A stretch of 64,000 nt of DNA from Klebsormidium nitens (Eukaryota; Streptophyta; Klebsormidiophyceae; Klebsormidiales; Klebsormidiaceae): assembly GCA_000708835.1 (NCBI GenBank), contig DF236950.1, forward strand, positions 466,129-530,128, given 5' to 3'. The first letter of the stretch is position 1, and each line of letters begins with the position of its first letter. A model generated the notes under the pieces. It had not been told where the DNA came from and did not search any database. It saw only the letters and a list, made by a program, of their open reading frames with translations. The position numbers and the translations under genes were made by a program. Positions 20,554-32,676 of this stretch are shown in pieces.

Positions 20554-22574
20554 ATGATTGGTTTCATCGTAGTGGGGTTGGGCATCGCTGCCGCTTTGTA
20601 CATGCTGCGGCCCAAGGACCCAATCATTAAGGTGGTACAGGTTCACATCAAGGGGTTTAGTGTCCGGACACAAGTCACCCCCATACCTGCGGTTCTTGTC
20701 GACCTGGAGGTTTCGATGGATGTCTTGTGCAAGAATCTGAACCCTGTTCCCATCTCCTGCAGTGAGGTGAGTCCAGCCTTATCTTGCTCGTTCTAGGTTC
20801 AATGATCTTTCATTTGGATTGACGTGAGGTGCGATCCAAGCCCAACCGACAGGCTTCGTGGACTGCATGAATGACCATCTCTGACCTCCGCTTGAGAATG
20901 CTGAGTAATTGGAAAGAAGGTGCAGTGGGCCTGCTCATATTGCCTCGGTCATTTTGCAAGGCCTTGCTGGGACAGAGATGCTTTTGTCGTCAAGTTTGTG
21001 ATCTATCGCTTCTAGTTGTCATGGGCAGAGATTAAGTCGCAGTAGGTGGCTTCCTTTTGAAGTATTATTGTGCACGTCAGGCAATTGTTGTTTTGGATCT
21101 CGCTTCTTCTGACAGTATTCTTTTGCGCAGGCGCTCATGGATATTGTCTACGAGGGACAGAAACTTGGTACTGGAGATGTCCCCTTCAGCGAACAGCCCG
21201 GTTGCAGCAGCAGAATCATCACCATCCCAGGGAAGATCAGCAGCATTGCTGGTGAGTTCTCCTCGGTAATATGCTCTGGCGGAGACAAGGTCAGGATAAC
21301 ATGCCCAGGAAAGGCGAACATTCTTTTGAATTGATGCTGGGGTGTCCATTGACAGGGCAGTTCTACTAGGGCAAGACTCTTTCAATTGCAACTATACACC
21401 AAAACGGTTTGGCTCTTCAGTGGGCACTTGGTCCCCGTAGTTTCCTTCAACCTGGAGGACGTAGAAGCATTCGCACGGATAGAATCATATGTCGGAACTG
21501 CGCGTCTCAGTTTCAAGTTCAAATGTATTCGGCCCTGAAGGGACTCACGGGATGTCCTTTTTCGAGGGAGCTCTTACCCGTACACAACCCAAGGGCTCTG
21601 TACTTCAAGCGGGGACTTTAGGTCACTTTACCTGGCGGACTGGCTAGTTCCAACGAGTGCTAGGTCACCCAATGTTTTAGTTTCTTCCCATGTCTTATTG
21701 GTTGCTCAACAAGTTGTTTCGATTTCGCAAAGGCAATTACACGGAAGGGTCTCTTGAATGGAAAGAGGAATTTTTAAGGGTGAAGTCTTGTTGCGTCTAG
21801 TCTGTAGTAGACAACTTTGACCTCTTTTACAGATACTGATGACCAAATTGTCGCATTGTCTGTCTCAGTCTCATTTGCACATTTACAGGGCAGGCTTCGA
21901 AGAAGAGTCTCGCCTCTGCAAATCCCTGAATTGGTGCAATTGCATTCGCAGCTCTGGGCACACTTGGCCCAAAGTTGTTATCGGACATCGCTAAGCGGGA
22001 GGTCAAGCTCACGGGAATAGTAACCCTGAAGGGAGTCGCCAAGCTAGGTGCAATCAAGCATCGATTCAACGTAAGCTTCTTGCTTCAGGAGACTGTCTCT
22101 CTCTGTTTAAAATATCACTTTGGAATCGTTGAGCATACTACTGTGCCCCTTCGATGCTTTCGTCTCCAAAAAGTCGTTCAGCTGCGTTGCAAAAGTGGTT
22201 TTGGTCTGGCCTTCAACTTCAAGATTGCTCGCCCTTCTCTGGATTCTGGAAAATAGTTCGTTCACTGGCGAAAGTCTGTTCTGTTTTCTAGCATGTAGGA
22301 TGTATTCAAGCAAGCGTTATTTGCGAGGCAAAGCCCTTTTCTGCATAATCGACGACTTTTACTCCTAGTTTCCCCTCACATTGACATCACACATCTTTCA
22401 TTCCGGCCTTGAAGCTAAAAGTCACAAAACTCTTCTTTTGTGCAGGTAGGGGTCAACTGCGACGTAGTGGTTGACCCGCTCATGGTCGATGTGATCAGGA
22501 GCAGTAGTGAATGTGACATGGATCTTTTCCCAACACTGAAGGGCGATGATCAAAATCCGGGAAAGACGGAGTAG
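20554..22574 (+). CDS. LEA_2 family membrane-anchored protein (LEA14/NDR1-HIN1-like)
   Basis: Predicted membrane-anchored protein with a LEA_2 (WHy-type) beta-sandwich, a family linked to desiccation and stress tolerance and to membrane contact in plants. Well-supported exons are 20554-20766, 21131-21251, 21952-22070 and 22446-22574. The start is the only in-frame ATG before an N-terminal transmembrane segment (MIGFIVVGLGIAAALYML). The LEA_2 region runs from VVQVHIKGFSV through LVDLEVSMDVLCKNLNPVPI and LMDIVYEGQKLG to GVNCDVVVDPLMVDVI near the end. Exons between 21252 and 21951 could not be fixed: a stretch around 21420-21530 reads VVSFNLEDVEAFARIESYVG in one frame and probably belongs, but its borders do not fit the phases found. 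The protein is probably about 230-300 aa. Family call good, middle uncertain. Confidence 0.8.
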
Positions 22575-23406
22575 ACCTTTAATGCTACATTCCTCTGAAT
22601 ATCAAATCGGAACAGTCTGGCATCAGGTAAGTTCGAGTCTATCAGAGTGTCCACAATCTTAGGGTCCCACGTGTAGCATCTCATCGTTTTCAAAATTCAG
22701 GGTCTGTACCGGGTATAAGCGCGCGGCAGGCCATTTTTGAAACCTGACACCCTCTTCTGAGCATTGTAAGGGGCGTGCACATTGCATGGGCCGGACACCC
22801 TCTTAGACCGTACGACCCATAATCAACATACTGGCGCTGAATCTGTTCTCAACAACTATAGTTGATACTGCTCTCAAACGCTAGTGAGAGCCCCGATCGA
22901 GTCCGCCCCAGGCAACCAATTCGTTGGGGGCCTTATATGTACTAACTGATTCATCATGTGAGCTATATATACCATGTTGTCACCGTCACATGTGCTGCAC
23001 CAACTAAAGAATAGATATATTAGCTTATATACATATATGCGACTGATGTTGCACATTCAGAGACCTCATCGTTACATACTGTGGTACTCTGCACGCAATC
23101 GTGTGCCCCTGTCACATGGCAGTGTATGCATATATCAATGCGCGCTCGATCTGATAAATTGATAAAATAAATGCGTTGATCAGTTCCTGCATGGGACATG
23201 GCTGCATGCACATGGCGCAGTGAATCATTGGCTGCAGAGCCTGTCATGCTGATCTTCAATTGCTCGGAAACCGTCTAGCAAGCACCGTCACCTTCGTCTT
23301 GGAGTTGGTGCACATATAGCGCGCATGGGTAAACATGTTAAGGCGCATGATTTGCGCGGGCACACTATATACGGCTGTGCCTTGCAACTACTTCCGAGTA
23401 TGTGGC
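22575..23406. other. Convergent intergenic region, no gene seen
   Basis: This lies between the LEA_2 stop and the thiamine-gene stop. It holds AT-rich stretches with TATATA words and no frame with recognisable domains. It presumably holds both 3' UTRs. Confidence 0.6.
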
Positions 23407-26400
23407 TCATGTGACCGTCAAGAGATCCTGTCTTTTGCTGAGGGCGCTATTTACTATTGTTTCGAGGTCTTTCGTTGCTTTGGCGACGTCTGGCTGATCA
23501 AACACTCCCGACACAATGGCTACTCCATCAGGACCTTTTGTATTCGCCTTGGCGGCCGACAGTACTTCAGCTGCATTCGTCGTTTTGATCCCTCCTATGG
23601 CAACGACCGGAAGCGGAGTGCTCTCGCAGACCTCGAGCAGACCTTTTATCCCAATCGTTACGTTATTTTCTTTTGTGTTGGTCGGAAAGACGCCCCCTGA
23701 CCCGAGGTAATCCGCCCCATCTTCAAGTGCCTTTCGCGCCTGCTCTGGCGTCTTGGTAGATATCCCGATGATCCTGTCCGGCCCCAGCAGGGCACGTGCC
23801 AGCCTGAGCGGCATGTCCGACTGCCCGATGTGCACCCCGTCGGCCCCCACCGCCAGCGCGACGTCGATCCGATCATTGATCACGAGCGGGACTCCCGCTT
23901 CCCGCGCCAGCGCCACCACCTCTTGCGCCTCCTTCACAAAGTCCCCGGTGCCGATGTCCTTCTCCCGCAGCTGCAGAATGGTGGCGCCCCCCTCAATGGC
24001 GGCCCGCATCGCCTCCACGTTGCTGCGGCCCCACCGCGCGTTCATGCGCGAGTCGCTGACGGCGTACACCGCCAGGTCGGATGGCCGGAAGCGCGCGCGG
24101 GGGGACTCCCGCGAGGTACCCCATGACGTTGTCCCGTAAAAGTGATTCAGCGGGCCTGCAAAACGGGGATACGGGGAAAGCACGCAAAGTCAGCACTTTT
24201 CAGATGTCTTCGGTTTGCAAGAAAGTCTAGGTCAGCGGCTGATGCAGCCCGTGCTTTTGAACATTCGAAGCTGCGCCAGGAATGCGGACTCTACTGAGGC
24301 ACGCACGTCGTGAGAATCTCGATCCTGTGAAAAGCACGAAGAGCAGCAAGATCGTGCGGACAGTTACTTGCAGATCCGCCCAGCAACGTGCCTGATTTGC
24401 CGCAAGCTTTGCCGCAGTCCTCACCGTGCTTCCCCTGGCCCAGCTGCAACCAGGCGCTGCTCTTGAGGGCCTCCGTGAGGTACCCCTTGGCCGCGCTCAC
24501 TGCCGCCACGAGCGGCCGCCCCTTGGCCAGCTCCGCCGCGATGCCCGACGCCAGCGTGCACCCCGTCCCGTGCGTGTTCCGCGTGTCGACCCACCCCGCC
24601 TCCAGCTCGTGCAGCCTCTCGCCGTCAAACAACACATCCACCGCCAGTCTTCCCCCTGCCACGTGCCCCCCCTTGACCAGCACGGCCTTGGGCCCCAGCT
24701 CGAACAGTGCCGTGGCGGCCCGCTTCATGCCCTCCAGGTCCGTGATGTCTTCTTCCCACCCCAGTAGAGCCTTGGCCTCGGGCAGGTTGGGCGTGATGAC
24801 GTCAGCGCGCGGCAGGAGCAGCTCTCGCAGCGCCCCGAGCGTGTCCCCGCCCACCAGCACATCCCCGCTGGTCGCCACCATGACGGGGTCCACCACCAGC
24901 CGCACCGCGGGCCGCTTCGCCAAGCACTCAACGACCGCGCGGATGATGTCAGCAGACGGCAGCATGCCCGTCTTGACGCAGTCGCACCCGATGTCTGACA
25001 GCACCGCCTCGACCTGCGCTCGCACGAAGTCGGCTGGCACGGGGTGGATGCCCTGCACGCCCGCCGTGTTCTGTGCGGTCAGCGCCGTGACGACGGACAT
25101 GGAGTACACCCCGAGCGCGCCGGCCGTCTTCATGTCCGCCTGAATTCCCGCACCCCCGCCCGAGTCCGACCCCGCTATCGTCAGCATGCGGGGGACTATG
25201 GGCGCCTGCCCTGCCGCCTTCTCGACCTGGGCTGAGAGCGTGTACAGAGTGGCGCGCCCGGTCGATGCGGAGGCCAATGCGCGGGAGGGGCTAGCGGAGA
25301 AGTTTCCGGCTGGGCTGCCGTTTCCAGTGGGTGGGGGTGTTGGGCGCGTGGCGGGCTGACGACAGACGTCCAGCAGGCGGTCAATCTCTGACCAGGACTG
25401 GGCCTGGAGCAGGCGGCCCGTGCCCCTGCGGCTCTCCACTGGGCGGTCCTGATGCTGTGCCAGAAACTCGGGGACGGCCTGGAGGGTGACCCCAAACGCA
25501 CGGCAGACGCGCTCAGCGCTGGCGCTGCAGCCCAGCAGCACGCCCAGATCTGCGCTGACCAGGGGCAGCAGGTCCGTCACGCTGTCGCCAACGTACACAG
25601 TCAGGCCCTGTGACTCGGCGGGCTTCCTCGCACTTGGAGGAGAGGCGCCGGGGGGCGCAGCTGCGGAGGCCAGCCGTTCGAAGCAGGCCTCCTTGTGGAG
25701 GGGCGTGTGGATGCCCCCCGAGAGGGCCCCAGTAGAGACCTCGCCCTGCTGTTCCAGCTCGTTGCTCAAAATCTCAGGAGGGGGCGTAACAGCTGCATCA
25801 AGGAGGCGATAGCGTTAGAATGCAAATCGAAGGCGTGAAAGGGATAGTCTTCTCGAATTCTGTAGAGGAGTCGGGACCAACAGACAGCAGGCAGGTATGA
25901 GGACATGTTTTGAACTTGACCTCCTTCGGATGGATGCGCATCAGTACAGCGATTGAAGCAACTGCCTAGTTAGCCAATCCACCATATTATAGATCGGCTC
26001 TTCCCTGAAACACAGAGAAGTGGAGGCAGGAGCTTCTTATGGACCTTGGTGAAGATTTTGCGTGGGGAATTTCGTTGTACCTGGCCAGGCGTCCAGGTGC
26101 AGGGCCGCAGAGAGGAGCTCTCGGGAGGGGTTCACGGAGAGGACGGACACAGCGATTTTGTCATGAGCACAGCGGTGCAGCACGCGCAGGCAGCCCTCCT
26201 GCAGGGGAACACGCCCCGCCCTGACGGCGTCCGCAATGGCGGGGCGGGAGACGCCTGCCAGCAGCTTGTTGCGCACCAGGTCGTCCATGCTGGCCTGCTC
26301 CATGACAGACATGGCCGCCAGGAAGCGCCGCAGGGCAGGCAGGTCAAATGCCTCACGGCGCTGGGGGGCCTGCGAGGAGGCCGCCCACAGTCAGTGCAAG

Positions 26401-27477
26401 GATAGAGTGAGAGAACCGTGAAGGACAACGATGAGGGATCATGTCGCAGGAGCTGTATTCTTTAAAAGCATACCAAGCAGTACAACTGGTTGTAGCTCTG
26501 GCTAGATTGCGCACCAGAACTTGTTTCCTTTAGTCCACTGCATCATCTTCAGACAGGAAATGTTTTTGTTAGAAGCTGTGGGTGAGGTGAACATGGTCTG
26601 GCCCCACCTCCTGCAGTGCCAGGGCCATGGCCTTGTCGTACTGCTCCATGTACGCCAGCCCCGCTTCTTTCCAGGCCTGCCGGATCGCCGCCCCTCTCTC
26701 AAGATCATTCCGCGCCTCCGCCTCCTCTGCCGCTAGTTCTCCGTACAGGGCAGTGGTGTCACGCTGTGTGCACGTAGAATCAAAGTCCACCACCAGCCTC
26801 GAGACACAGCTGCCGCGAGGGCTGCCCATCGGAGCCAGCGGAGCAGTGCGGCCAGAAATGGTGGTAGCACCAGCTGTCGTGCGGGTCAAGGATGCTTGAT
26901 ACCCGGCAGTGACGGGTCTGTCGAGGCCCCTCTCGCGGTTGATGCGGCTGAAGGACAAAGGCCTGTGGGGTCGCCTGGGCACCTGAGGAGAGGGTGGACA
27001 CTGCAAGGACTTGATGGTGGTTGGTGGTTGCAAACCCCCGACAATCTTTGCAACACTGGGGCTAATAGCAACGAGGAAGAGAACGTGGACAAAACATGGT
27101 GGTGGTATATATTGCACCAGAAACCATAACAAAACCCTGTCAGAGGCGTGGAAAGTGATGGGAACATTGCCTCTGCAATGCTGTCCATCGGAGGTCCCCC
27201 ACAGACCGCTGAGCAATGAGATTCAATTTCAGGGATGGCGGAGATATGCCAGGCTCTGGATTGTGAGATGAATGCATGGCCAGTTGATCAAGCACAGCGC
27301 CACTGCAGGCTTGCCGATGCGACCAAGGTCACTCACCGGCCTTATTGATGGTGGCAGCACGGCGCTCCGAGCAGGGGACGCGTGAGCTTTCCCAGGTTTG
27401 CTTGATAGATTCCACTGCCACCTGCAGCTTCCAACAACTCTGGACCGAATTAGTGAAGCCGCAAGCGGAGAACCCAT
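23407..27477 (-). CDS. TH1: Three-domain thiamine biosynthesis protein: HAD phosphatase (TH2-like) - HMP-P kinase - TMP synthase
   Basis: One predicted 973-aa protein combining three late steps of thiamine synthesis. Minus-strand exons 27337-27477, 26608-26982, 26081-26369, 24425-25792 and 23407-24155 are all in phase. Residues 1 to about 105 are rich in Ser, Arg and Ala and look like an organelle transit peptide. A HAD domain follows: nucleophile motif VVDFDSTCT near 113 and VYVGDSVTDLLPL near 337, as in the C-terminal half of plant TH2 (TMP phosphatase). Next is HMP-P kinase (ThiD), about 471-724: TIAGSDSGGGAGIQADMK and the anion-hole motif GTGCTLASGIA. TMP synthase (ThiE), about 725-973, has ILQLREKD, NDRIDVALAVGADGVHIGQ and VVAIGGI. 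Plant TH1 has only the last two domains. The TenA domain that precedes HAD in Arabidopsis TH2 is absent. HAD and ThiD share one uninterrupted exon, so that fusion is directly seen. No riboswitch-like element was recognised. Confidence 0.93.
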
Positions 27478-28212
27478 TGCAGCTCCCACATCCGAGACGT
27501 CTCCAGTCCAGCCAGATGTTGCGACCGATAAGTTGCTGGCACCACCTCTGATGATTTTATAAGGTCATTGCTCCCATTGCCGATCAATTGCATGAGAATG
27601 AACCAAGAAGGGTGCACCGTGCAGCATCAGCAGCGCCACATTTCAGCGATCAGCTGGCCATAGGTCATATAGGTACATGGCATGCAGTCCTGAACACGAA
27701 GGGAAGGGTTGAGCTTTAACCTTCTAAGTGATTTCGCATTTCTTTATTAACCGTCGTGGCCTCGAAGTGAGTACCGTAACCCACCTCTGTTGACCCACCG
27801 TATACCCCACGTCTGTCGGGTTACGTAAAGCTCGGGTTAGCAGCTACCGGCCCAGGTCAGGTTAAAGTCGTGTTGCAAAAGAAACATCTAACCAAGATTC
27901 TGGAATCTCCGTTGTCCAATCAATGCAATGCAATGCACTGCCCTTTGCTTTGCCCTGGAGGCTGGGGCCGGGCCTCTGCTTTGCCGTTTGCTTTTTGGCA
28001 TTGCGCAGCAGCTTGAACCTCTTTGGATCAGACTGAGAAGTTCGGGGAGCGTCCTTGACGAGTCCTTTATGGGCCGTTTGCCGCAGCTAGGCAACAGGGC
28101 TGCTGAGGTTTCGGAGGGGTGCTTTGAAGGTTGCATGCATGAAGAGTACGAGGCGGGAGGTTCAGTAAGGAGTTGATTGCAGCTAAGCGGCTGAACTGCC
28201 TTTCTCCCGAAG
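27478..28212. promoter_or_regulatory. Divergent promoter region, thiamine gene / carrier gene
   Basis: A 735-base space separates two start codons facing away from each other, so both promoters must lie here or share it. A TAGGTAC word is at about 27669. No TATA box or other defined element can be claimed. Confidence 0.45.
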
Positions 28213-31200
28213 ATGGTGGAGCCACGTGGGCAGCTCCAGTTGACGTTGGCGAGTCTTTCCTCCAACATGCATGACGCCCTGCTACAGCTGACCTCCAATG
28301 ACGATTCCGACAAGAATGACAATGCGGAGTCTGCATTGGCCCCATTCGAGCATCCCCAGCTCCCACTGTTTCTCCATAAGCTGGACAAGCTGAAAGCGCA
28401 ACTAAACAAGACGTGTGATGGTTGGAGGAGTAGATGTGTTGAACTGCAAACGCAGGCTGGGAGGCAGATGCAGCACTTTCAACGCAGCCTACAAGCAACC
28501 GCCCAAAGACTCCCACACCAATTTAAGCGTCCTCCCGGCCAAAGTCCTCGCAGGAGAAAGGCGAATCGAGGTTTGCACTTAGTCAGTGCGGTCGGCAATC
28601 CTGCACGTGCAAAGGTTGGGGCAAGCAGCAGCGCATCCGGTGTGGGGGCCAGCAAGAATGCACTTGCGGGGGGCCTGGCCGGGGGCTTGGTCGCCTTGTC
28701 TCTGTATCCGGTGGACACCATCAAGACCCTGGTACAGGCAGAGACAGGGGCTGGCCAGCGGTCAATTCCCCGCATCTTCCAGAAGCTGGTGGAGAAACAT
28801 GGTGAGGGCAGCCCAGAGTGGTAGAATTGAACCAGTCTCCTACTTCTCTCTCAAGTCTAACTGGCCCCTCTGGTGGCAAGTGGGGATCTATATCTCTTTG
28901 AACAGCTTGAAAGCTTCAGTTCGAGAGTCAGTGCACATTCATCTTCACTTTGGAATGTGAACAAAGTGCTCTGCAGCGACGGAACCACACAACCAATTGT
29001 AAGCAGTATTTGAAGTTCAAGGTACAATTGGAATGTGTGGCTGGATTGAGATCCTGCTTGCGAATGCCGATGAGGCACACGATGCTCACACTCCATGCCT
29101 CGCCAGGGATGTTTGGGCTGTATCGAGGATTGGGCAGCAACCTAGTGACGGCCACCCCGATCTCTGCCATCTATGCCAGCACGTACGAGGCCGTGAAAGA
29201 GGTGCTGCTGCCCCACCTGCCACCGGTGAGGGACTCGCTGCGCCCTTCGATATGTAAGCTTGCCCCTGTGCATCTGCGGGCAGTGTTTATAGTAACTTTG
29301 TGGATTTGTAATGCACAACAACATGCTTTAATCTGTTGGTGGTAGATAGTGCCTGTGGCCATGGGACATTCTCTAGGAGAGGTTTACATTGCAAAGGACT
29401 TGTGGCTGTGCAGAAGTTCCAGTCGGTGGCCCACTGTAGCGCGGGGGCAGCCGCCAGCGTGGCCACCTCGTTTGTGTTTACCCCCAGCGAGGTGGTCAAG
29501 CAGCGCATGCAGTACACCAGCCAGTACGCCAACAGCTGGTCAGCCCCAGCCCTGCCTCGCTGCCTGCCTTCCTCGCCTGTTCGGAAATGATGTTGCAGAG
29601 TATCGTCCTCTGGAAGGATAACACCTCTCACATCTCTCTAACCATTTGTTTAATATGGAGAGTGATCTTTGTCTCAACTGCTTCTCAGTTTCTCCAACGT
29701 AGTGTTGACCTGTTGAAGTTTGAGGCCAAGATCGCTGTTCTGGCTGCGTTCAGGTCGGCTTTCTTGGGCATTCTGCGAACAGAGGGGATCACCTCGCTGT
29801 ACAACGGGTGGGGAGCTGTGCTCGCCAGAAACATTCCGAACTCCATTATCAAGGTTGGCTTCCAAAATGGGAGCAGCTCCTCCTGCCTTGACCTGATTGA
29901 CCTGTTGACTTGATGGCCTGATCAAATGGATGCTTAGGCGCATGTTTGGTGGCTAGTGTAGCTTCCAGGAGTAAGATTCTGCTTTCACGAGTCGAAGAGA
30001 ATCCTTTGGTGGATATTCGGCTCATGATCAGTGTATCCCATCACTCAAGAGTCAATGGGTCACAGCGCTCTGTGAGCTAGTCAAAGAAGCGAGTCGACTT
30101 TCCATGCATCGCTTTTGTCAGAAGTCGAGGGGAGTTTTGCGCTTCGTTAAGATTTCAGCACGTTTCGATGTTGTTGCAAGGGGTTATCGCAGGCAGACCT
30201 CTAGTTGGTAACGAGCACAAACCAGAATGCGCCACAGCTTATTGTACCCGCTACTGAATGTTATGCGCTTGGTTACAAGAGCAGTGTGCTCTTCGTAGCG
30301 ACGCCTCAGGTCCCGTGAGGAAAGCCATTCATCAATGTCTAACAGTCGCTCGTTGTTGGTTGTGCAGTTCTACACGTACGAGAGTCTCAAGAAGCTGGCT
30401 CTGGACAGGCGGCCCGGAGCCACCCGGCTCACGCAACTAGAGTCGGTGAGCCTCTCACTGGTGCCCCTCACTGAGCCGTCACTCCGTTCGCGGTCTAGCT
30501 TCAGGGCCCATTCGGGGCCAGCTGTGAAGAGTAAGGCAGTAGTGCAGTTGCCACGCAACGATAGAACCGCTCCGTGCTTTGAATCCCGACTGTGAGCAAT
30601 GGCGGCTTAGGATGTCGAGCTCACACAAGCTGGAAAACTGACGCTTCTTGTCCGGTTTCGCAGCTCGTGATTGGCGGCGTGTCCGGCGTCTCGGCGGCCT
30701 TCTGCACTACACCCTTCGACGTGGTCAAGACCAGGCTGCAGAACCAGGTACTGCGGTCCTGGAATTTGCCATTCCTCCTGAGAAACGCCGGCCATCTCTT
30801 CGTCTCGTCTCCGCACTGCCTCCACTGTCGCCCTTTTTACTTTTGCCAAATGTTTATGCGCACAAAGGACTCAACAGGGGCAGGATGGCCCGCACTTGAC
30901 CGCGTCGCATGACCGGTGCAGATGCCGGGCCAGACGATCCAGTACGGCGGGGTCACGGAGTGCTTAAGAAAGATTGTCGCGGAAGAAGGCGTGGCCGGCC
31001 TGTACCGGTGAGGGCACATCCGTCCGCTGATGTCCTCGAGGTCCAAGAAGTCGCTGGCAGGGCTCGCCGAGCCGTTTCTTGCAACGCTCCCCTCAACCTC
31101 TCGTTGCACCACTCTGAAATAGGTGTGGGTACAGTGTTTAGAGCGCTCTGCGTCCTCTATCTGCAATGACAGGCTGAATGCGAAGAAGCCCCCGAGTATT

Positions 31201-31472
31201 CTCACGCCGTGCAGTCTCGTCGGGGCTTCTTGCCGTCAGATCTATAGATATGGAGGCAGCGTCGCAGAAGTGATGGTTTCCATGTTCGCCGCAGGGGAGT
31301 CGGGCCGCGCCTCTTCATCTACGTTTCTCAGGGGGCCATCTTCTTTGCATCGTACGAAGTGCTCAAACGCGTGCTGCAAGACGAGTGGCGCATTGCGCCA
31401 AGAGAAGGGGGCACAATCGGATACAAGGAATCCGCGCCCGCCCCGTTGCAGAAGGCGGCCAAGATAGGATAG
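28213..31472 (+). CDS. Mitochondrial carrier family (SLC25) protein, SAM-carrier-like
   Basis: Membrane transporter with the tripartite carrier fold. Eight exons: 28213-28801, 29107-29225, 29414-29538, 29754-29853, 30368-30445, 30664-30747, 30922-31007, 31295-31472; phases agree and total 1359 bases (452 aa). The three signature motifs are visible: YPVDTIKTLVQA (repeat 1), TPSEVVKQRMQY (repeat 2) and TPFDVVKTRLQNQ (repeat 3). Each is followed by a GLYRG-type motif: FGLYRGLGSN, SLYNGWGAVLARNIP and GLYR-GVGPR. About 150 residues precede the carrier domain; they are polar, look partly helical and contain repeated Gln, which is unusual because most carriers are near 300 aa. Substrate cannot be read from sequence; resemblance to plant SAMC-like carriers (S-adenosylmethionine) is suggestive only. 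Location may be the mitochondrial inner membrane or the plastid envelope. Confidence 0.88.
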
Positions 31473-32676
31473 CTGTTTCACGGGGAGCCCGATTGCGACA
31501 TGATGTAACGATGTGTGTTTGGACGTCGAATTTCATGTTGTGCATGTCAACCAACGCATACTGTCTGATGGAAGAGCACCTGGTTCTTGACTGGTCCAAT
31601 CTTCCGGGAAACGTTTCAAAGCACGCGCGTCTTGGGAAAGGCACCGCTGTTTTGCTTCGAAATGCGGCTTTGCTTTTCTGAATTCGATGGAGTACATCAA
31701 GAACTGAACTAGGGAAGTTGAGATTTCCGAGGAGAGTACAACCCGCTCACGAACGTCCTCTACAGGTGATAGGCATTCAATGAAGCAGCTTGCTAGGGTA
31801 AAAACTTCAACTACGCACATCTAAATCGGTCGCATGAAGGTCCAATATCAGCAGGTCCAATATCATAATAGAATCAGAGCGCGCGGCCGAACAATCACAC
31901 ACATGCGACATGGCCCGTGCATGTTTGTCATTCAAAATGTTGCCAACTGCAGCAACGAAGGATCGAAGACTATCCATTACGAGATTATATTATAAAAGAC
32001 TATCAATAAAGGTAACCTGGCAATCAAAACGAGTCACTGAATGTTGTGCAAGAGATGAGAGCGACCAGAGGTCTCGTGCTGCAGTCGCCTGGATAGCACG
32101 ACTTCGGACACCTCAGGCTCAGCACTATATTTGCCATTTGGGCCTGGTATGTGGCCGCATGCTCAACGCGGTACTACGTTCGACGTCGTCTTCTTCCCGC
32201 TCTCGTTAGCCCTTGTCTGGCGAGTGTCAAGCTTTACCGCCTGCTCATTACCGTGTCGAATCGGAGAGCGACAGCTGTGCAGAGCTAAAGTAGCTAGAGC
32301 CTCTGTGAGTTCTTAAAATTCTACATTCAAAGCTAGAACCAGTGGGTGGAGGCGTGCCTCTCAAATCCTCAGCTATGGGTACACCAATCTTGTCATTCTT
32401 GTCACGTTAGAGTCAGACCATCCTTCAAGATCAGGAGAGCTATCACCTCTAAGGATCGTTGCATCATTGCTTCCCTCGTTTGCATCTATTAGAGAATTTG
32501 TTTGACCGCTTATAGTTGGCAAGGGTTAGTGAGTGCTAAGCAGGCCAGCTTTCTCACCCGGTAGTTCTGGGCACTACTCTGGGTGCTCCTCATGAGCTGA
32601 GCGGGGCGAAGGCGCCTGCGAGGCGATGTAACTGTTTGGGAGGAAGGGCAGCCTTCTTCCACCTGGTTCAGCAAGG
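31473..32676. other. Intergenic region, no gene seen
   Basis: About 1.2 kb separates two genes on the same strand. Only short frames without domain resemblance occur. It should contain the carrier 3' UTR and the CCDC25 promoter. Confidence 0.6.

Noticed and set aside
24388-25143. Long plus-strand frame opposite the thiamine gene
   Set aside because: It is the antisense shadow of the GC-rich ThiD exon, with low-complexity translation.
22575-28212. TPP riboswitch associated with the thiamine gene
   Set aside because: I looked for the conserved TPP-aptamer core words (CUGAGA, ACCUGAUCUGG-like) in the 3' flank and introns and saw no convincing pair.
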